NCBI RefSeq assembly: GCF_900095225.1
Contig: NZ_LT607422.1
Span: 2,780-66,779 of the forward strand
Direction: 5' to 3'
Origin: Pseudomonas sp. UMAB-08
GTDB lineage: Bacteria > Pseudomonadota > Gammaproteobacteria > Pseudomonadales > Pseudomonadaceae
DNA: 64,000 nt
Shown here: positions 61,847-64,000 of the stretch, in pieces
Layout of the letters: every line of letters begins with the position of its first letter
Numbering within the stretch: the first letter of the stretch is position 1
The notes under the pieces: model-generated
Seen by the model: only the letters and a program-made list of their open reading frames with translations
Told to the model about the DNA's origin: nothing
The model's database searches: none
Translations under genes and position numbers: made by a program

Positions 61847-61988
61847 GAGCAATCTCCTCGTTTGAGCACCATCATAGGGCTATCGGCCCCCATGAATAAA
61901 CATGTCCTGTACACTGTTCGGCCTCAGCAGCCACGTATTTGCAGGCTGCGCTCCCGTTATTAGCGATTAGCGCTTGGATTCCCCGGCC

Positions 61989-63356
61989 ATGCAGAAAGAA
62001 ACCGAAATCAAACTCCGCGTCAGCCGCGAAACCCTCGCCGCCCTGCGCGACCACCCACTGCTGAAAAAACGCAACAAAAGTGGCTGGGAACGCCTTGAGC
62101 TGTTCAATCAGTATTTCGACACGCCTGAACGCGACCTGGCAAACGCCAAAGTGGCCCTGCGCCTGCGCCGTGATGGCGACGCGATCATTCAGACGTTGAA
62201 GACTCGCGGGCAAAGCGTTGCCGGCTTGTCCGAGCGCAATGAATACAATTGGGATCTGCCCAAAGCCAAGCTCGACCTTAAAAAGCTCGATGGCGAATGC
62301 TGGCCGGAAGAGCTGGCCGAGCTGGATAAAAAGACCATCAAACCTGCGTTCACCACCGATTTCGTCCGTGAGCGTGCTGAAATTGCCTGGGGTCGTGGCA
62401 AGGCTAAAGTCGTGATCGAAGCGGCACTGGACCTGGGCCGGGTCATTGCCGGCAAGCAGGAAGAAGAAATCTGCGAGCTGGAGCTGGAGCTGCGCGAAGG
62501 TGATCCTTCCGCACTGCTGGAGCTGGCCGCTGAACTGGCTGCCACGCTGCCGTTGATGCCCTGCGACATCAGCAAAGCCGAGCGTGGCTATCGCCTGTTC
62601 GACGCCAATAGCTACTCGCTGAGCCTACCGGCACCAGAACTGACCGCAGAAATGCCGCTGGACGACGCCTTCGCCGCGCTGGCCTGGCATTTGTTGGCCA
62701 GCAGCCAGCGCTTGGCTGAGCAGTACCGTTTCAACGGTCACTGGCGTTTGTTGCAGGATTGGGTGGCGTTGCTGTCCGAACTGCGCGCGTTGGTTGGCAG
62801 TCTGGGTCAGGCCGCGCCACGCACCTCGACCCACGAGTTGCGTGCATCGCTGGACGCCTTGCTCGAAGACTGGCGCCCGCTGGTCCAGGCCGGTCAAGAC
62901 GACCCCGACGTCCGCACCGAAGCGCCCGCCCAGTTCATCGAAGAGCTTACAGACACGCGTTGGGGCCTGTTCTCGTTGAACACCTCGCGCTGGCTGATGG
63001 CTCGCAGCTGGACCGCTGACCGTAACACCCGCGGCAATCGCCAGGGCGCTGCGCAACTGGCTAACTGGGTACCGCGCCTGCTGGCTGAAGAAGCGACTTC
63101 GCTGCAATTGGGTCGCTATCAGCAACAACCGGAAGACCTGGCGGAACAACTGCCGCGCATCGAACGCATTCAGGCCTGGCTGCATCTGGCCCGTGGCGTA
63201 CTGGATTTGCCCGAGCTGGACCGCTTGTACGGCGAGCTGAACAAGCTTGAGCAATTGGCGCTTGAGCCAATCAGCGACGAAATCCTCGACGCACGCGTGC
63301 AACAGACCGTTGTGGTGTTCCAGAGCCGCGCATGGAAGACCTTGTTGCGTTTGTAA
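61989..63356 (+). CDS. CYTH-CHAD domain inorganic triphosphatase, YgiF-like
   Basis: The 455-residue enzyme has an N-terminal CYTH domain (about 1-200) with the ExExK motif (Glu4-Thr-Glu6-Ile-Lys8 in KETEIKLRV) and further charged strands YFDTPERDL and VALRLRRDGDA lining a tunnel. E. coli YgiF hydrolyses tripolyphosphate. The C-terminal half (about 225-455) is a helical CHAD domain, which binds polyphosphate. ATG at 61989 agrees with the conserved start; five residues of the longer frame are unlikely. It is divergent from argE. Confidence 0.92.
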   Translation: MQKETEIKLRVSRETLAALRDHPLLKKRNKSGWERLELFNQYFDTPERDLANAKVALRLRRDGDAIIQTLKTRGQSVAGLSERNEYNWDLPKAKLDLKKLDGECWPEELAELDKKTIKPAFTTDFVRERAEIAWGRGKAKVVIEAALDLGRVIAGKQEEEICELELELREGDPSALLELAAELAATLPLMPCDISKAERGYRLFDANSYSLSLPAPELTAEMPLDDAFAALAWHLLASSQRLAEQYRFNGHWRLLQDWVALLSELRALVGSLGQAAPRTSTHELRASLDALLEDWRPLVQAGQDDPDVRTEAPAQFIEELTDTRWGLFSLNTSRWLMARSWTADRNTRGNRQGAAQLANWVPRLLAEEATSLQLGRYQQQPEDLAEQLPRIERIQAWLHLARGVLDLPELDRLYGELNKLEQLALEPISDEILDARVQQTVVVFQSRAWKTLLRL

Positions 63357-63739
63357 TACCGACGTCACGCATGAATTCGCCCCGCAGGAATTGCCTGTTT
63401 TCTGGGGGAGCGAATTCATAGCGACAGGGTCGTCGCTCAGTCGATCCCGAAACGATTGCAAGCTGGCGCCATCGGATTTGGTTTGCCATTCGGTGTGGTG
63501 GCGGAGCGGACACCCAGTTTTGACCAACGATCTCTGAATCCCCAAACCGTTAGTGGGCATGTAGGTCTTTTTCTAAGCATCTGTCAGATTTAGACATAAA
63601 AACGGGTCGAGGTGAATACGAAAAATAGTGGAGATCCATTGATCCAGATTTATTTTCCCGCTCAAGGATTTACAGCCTCTGCGCACTGAAGATCCCCAAT
63701 AATCCCTTGCTCCACCGGAACAACACATGCCCTTCTCTG
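63357..63739. other. Intergenic region of about 380 bp at the edge of an AT-richer segment
   Basis: The first 65 bp include the palindrome 63371-63419. The following sequence becomes visibly less GC-rich than the core genes. No supported gene was found; short open frames have no family resemblance or ribosome-binding site. Confidence 0.5.
63371..63419. repeat. Palindrome with ATGAATTCGC arms
   Basis: ATGAATTCGC (63371-63380) and GCGAATTCAT (63410-63419) are perfect 10-bp arms about 29 nt apart; the inner flanks (CCCC and GGGGG) extend the pairing. It shares its core with 52188-52227. Confidence 0.6.
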
Positions 63740-64000
63740 CTATCCAGTTAGTCGTAAGGGAGTAATACTCAGCGTCAAGTGAACACCATCTTCGCCAATA
63801 TAAATATCTTCAAAGGTCGCGTCTGCAACCTCATCCGCAAATGACATTCCTTCGAAAGAGCAAAATCGCTTAGACGACAATACTTGCCATGTCGGATCTT
63901 GCCTTAACGACTGCACATCCAAGCATGGCTCTGAGAAAAACTTAATGTATCGTACAACCACACTTCCTATTCGATGTGAGTCGACCCTAAAAACGTCCTT
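63740..64000 (-). CDS. C-terminal part of an unrecognised protein, cut by the right edge
   Basis: The reverse strand is open from the stop at 63740 to the window end, 86 codons without a start forced inside the window. A GTG at 63961 is possible, but the frame continues upstream (KDVFRVDSHRIGSVVV) to the edge, so the gene probably starts further right. The visible part is acidic with alternating hydrophobic residues (FEDIYIGEDGVHLTLSITPLRLTG), suggesting beta strands. No family was recognised. Base composition is AT-richer than neighbours, suggesting acquisition by transfer. Confidence 0.5.
   Translation of the reverse strand, partial: KDVFRVDSHRIGSVVVRYIKFFSEPCLDVQSLRQDPTWQVLSSKRFCSFEGMSFADEVADATFEDIYIGEDGVHLTLSITPLRLTG

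Noticed and set aside
1..64000. tRNA, rRNA, CRISPR arrays, complete insertion sequences or prophage genes
   Set aside because: Reading both strands showed none; the only mobile-type gene is the domesticated RAYT.

Overview
The window is chromosomal DNA of a Pseudomonas, most likely of the P. fluorescens group. This rests on gene content and order: pilT-yggS-proC-yggT-metXW, ftsYEX-rpoH, laoRCBA-coaD-fdx-ggt-mutM, ompR-envZ, argE-argA-gshA and a rimABK cassette. GC content is high, and Pseudomonas-type REP palindromes with a RAYT transposase are present. Most of the window is core chromosome. Accessory signals are confined to the two ends and to the REP loci.

Layout. 1-850: the 5' part of a DUF4123 type VI secretion adaptor runs off the left edge, followed by a terminator. 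0.8-4.9 kb: TM2 membrane protein, NlpC/P60 hydrolase, PilT, PLP-homeostasis protein and ProC. 4.9-10.0 kb: a tightly packed forward run of yggT, metX, metW, a DUF4426 gene, rdgB, hemW and a DUF3392 gene. 10.1-12.4 kb (reverse): trmB, thiG, thiS and a DUF423 gene. 12.4-17.4 kb: mtgA, then rpoH-ftsX-ftsE-ftsY on the reverse strand. rpoH has a candidate AlgU/sigma-E promoter. 17.7-23.5 kb: two M16 peptidases (one lacking the zinc motif), rsmD, a YheT-type hydrolase and azlCD. 23.5-29 kb: a sulfurtransferase and a four-gene set matching the LaoABCR long-chain alcohol oxidation system, with a candidate operator inside its promoter. 29-35 kb: coaD, ferredoxin, ggt, a small membrane protein, mutM, an HDOD gene and rlmI. 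35.2-38.0 kb: a RAYT gene bracketed by REP palindromes, then ilvD and a second paired REP. 38-46.5 kb: phosphorylcholine phosphatase, folA, a DUF2868 membrane protein with its DUF3482 GTPase partner, a YkgJ-type protein, a RecQ helicase and two unrecognised single-span membrane proteins. 46.6-54.5 kb: pckA, hslO, an Hsp15-like gene, rimA-rimB-rimK, envZ and ompR. 54.7-63.4 kb: tex, a thioesterase, gshA, argA, argE and a CYTH/CHAD triphosphatase. 63.4-64 kb: an AT-richer tail with an EcoRI-type palindrome and the C-terminal part of an unrecognised gene running off the right edge.

How the genes relate. Methionine (metXW), thiamine (thiSG), arginine (argAE), branched-chain amino acid (ilvD), glutathione (gshA, ggt) and CoA/folate (coaD, folA) genes are interleaved with envelope biogenesis (ftsYEX, mtgA, nlpC) and stress systems (rpoH, hslO, envZ/ompR). 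No tRNA, rRNA, CRISPR array, complete insertion sequence or prophage was seen.

The items most worth following up are the DUF2868/DUF3482 membrane-GTPase pair, the six-cysteine membrane protein and its small neighbour, the tandem hairpins between ompR and envZ, the RAYT/REP locus with a second unrelated palindrome family, and the low-GC right end. Start codons were chosen from ribosome-binding sites and family lengths and may be wrong by a few codons in places.
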